Both the position numbers and the translations under genes were made by a program. The notes beneath the pieces were generated by a model that was given only the letters and a program-made list of their open reading frames with translations, searched no databases and was not told the origin of the DNA. Source: an uncultured Acidobacteriota bacterium (lineage in GTDB: Bacteria > Acidobacteriota > Terriglobia > Terriglobales > Acidobacteriaceae). Taken from it: 6,340 nucleotides of DNA. This document shows positions 5,699 to 6,340 of the stretch, one piece after another; positions within the stretch are counted from its first letter, which is position 1; the number at the start of each line of letters is the position of its first letter. The stretch is taken from the NCBI GenBank assembly GCA_903932385.1, contig CAIZGA010000383.1:1-6340 (forward strand). The letters are read 5' to 3'.

Positions 5699-6340
5699 AT
5701 GTTCTCTCAGGACAAAACGCCGTTCACAGTTCGCAACATCGTGATGATCGGATTCTGGTCGCCGTGCCTCGCCTTCGCCCGCCGTATGAAGGAAGCCGGT
5801 GTCGCCGTGCATCTGATTGACATGGTCGATGAGCCGGCCTCGTTTGAGCGCCACTCGGCCGCGATTGAAGCCGACGGCGAAATCATGCTCTGGAGCGATG
5901 CCAAGTCCGAGAAGGCAATCCTGCAAATTCAAAAATTCGCCAAGCGCGTCAAGGCAGATGCCATCGTCACTGCCGATGAATTCACGCAGCTTTGGCTGGC
6001 AGAAAATCGCCACCGCTTTGAGCCCGCCTGCCGCGTGCTCGCACCCTCTGCTGCCACGTTGCAGGTTCTGCTGAAGAAGCCGGAACAGGTCCGCATCGCC
6101 CGCGAGGCAGGGTTCAATCTGCTGCCCAACTGGGAATTGTTCACTGCCGCCGATGCCGCGCAGGTTCCCGCAGATAGTTTCCCCGTTTGTGTTCGCCCCG
6201 GCGCTCCGGACTCCGTGCAGCCGATGTTCAAGGCCATGGTGCTCGATACACCGCAGGCGCTCGAGCAGTTCCTCGCCGGCATTCAGTGGCAGGGATCTCC
6301 GCTGTTGGTGCAGCCCTACTGCTTCGGTCCCAACATCGTC
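5699..6340 (+). CDS. Probable ATP-grasp ligase (N-terminal part; gene continues past the right edge)
   Basis: 214 codons are present and the frame is open to the edge. The sequence starts with a Rossmann-like pre-ATP-grasp domain: strand NIVMIG (13-18), then ARRMKEAGVAVHLIDM (27-42) and ADAIVTADEF (86-95). Next comes a helix like that leading into ATP-grasp domains, SAATLQVLLKKPEQVRIAREAGFNLLP (117-143, shown by key residues K126-K127, P128 and the final P143). FPVCVRPG (161-168) sits where the ATP-binding strand normally reads VVKP, so the usual Lys is Arg. LLVQPYCFGPNI (202-213) resembles the VQEYxxG strand. This layout is shared by carbamoyl-phosphate-synthase-like and D-aspartate-ligase-like enzymes that join a carboxylate to an amine or thiol using ATP; the product is unknown. 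The ATG at 5699 has GGAG four bases upstream. An in-frame ATG at 5654 would add MLFRYAESSREYWSK but has no ribosome binding site and uses rarer Arg codons (CGA, AGG). Confidence 0.65.
   Translation, partial: MFSQDKTPFTVRNIVMIGFWSPCLAFARRMKEAGVAVHLIDMVDEPASFERHSAAIEADGEIMLWSDAKSEKAILQIQKFAKRVKADAIVTADEFTQLWLAENRHRFEPACRVLAPSAATLQVLLKKPEQVRIAREAGFNLLPNWELFTAADAAQVPADSFPVCVRPGAPDSVQPMFKAMVLDTPQALEQFLAGIQWQGSPLLVQPYCFGPNIV

Noticed and set aside
1..6340. Defence island, CRISPR, mobile element or RNA gene
   Set aside because: I found no regularly spaced repeats, transposase or integrase motifs, inverted terminal repeats, or tRNA/rRNA-like sequence on either strand.

Overview
The window looks like an ordinary, densely packed stretch of a moderately GC-rich bacterial chromosome. 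Codon choice favours C or G at third positions. The Tat-exported amidase with a long N-terminal lead-in, the wording of its active-site motifs and the mix of neighbours resemble what I know from Acidobacteriota (Terriglobia). That assignment is an impression from protein sequence, not a proven one. I see no tRNA, rRNA, CRISPR array, insertion sequence, integrase or phage gene.

Left part (1-1842): three genes read leftward on the minus strand and are closely spaced. They are an OppF/DppF-type ABC ATPase, a TSUP (TauE/SafE, DUF81) membrane exporter, and the first 52 codons of a SemiSWEET-type (PQ-loop) sugar transporter that runs off the left edge. All three are transport proteins. The ATPase has no permease or binding-protein partner in view.

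Middle (1909-4505): a classical short-chain dehydrogenase/reductase lies on the plus strand, divergent from the ABC gene. It faces a large amidase-signature hydrolase on the minus strand; their stop codons are only 20 bases apart. The amidase starts with a twin-arginine signal peptide, so it should act outside the cytoplasm.

Right part (4619-6340): a complete deoxyribonuclease IV (Nfo) with all nine metal ligands is divergent from the amidase. A 219-base gap follows, holding a 31-base-offset duplication of the nfo stop-codon region and a pair of competing hairpins. The window ends inside an unnamed gene whose N-terminal 214 residues look like a pre-ATP-grasp plus ATP-grasp ligase.

The genes do not form one pathway: the window combines transport, one oxidoreductase, one exported hydrolase, DNA base-excision repair and one probable ligase. 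I do not see convincing evidence of a new multi-gene system. The items most worth a second look are a possible leaderless-transcription pattern at the three genes lacking a Shine-Dalgarno sequence, the duplicated nfo tail with adjoining alternative hairpins, and the uncharacterised ATP-grasp gene at the edge.
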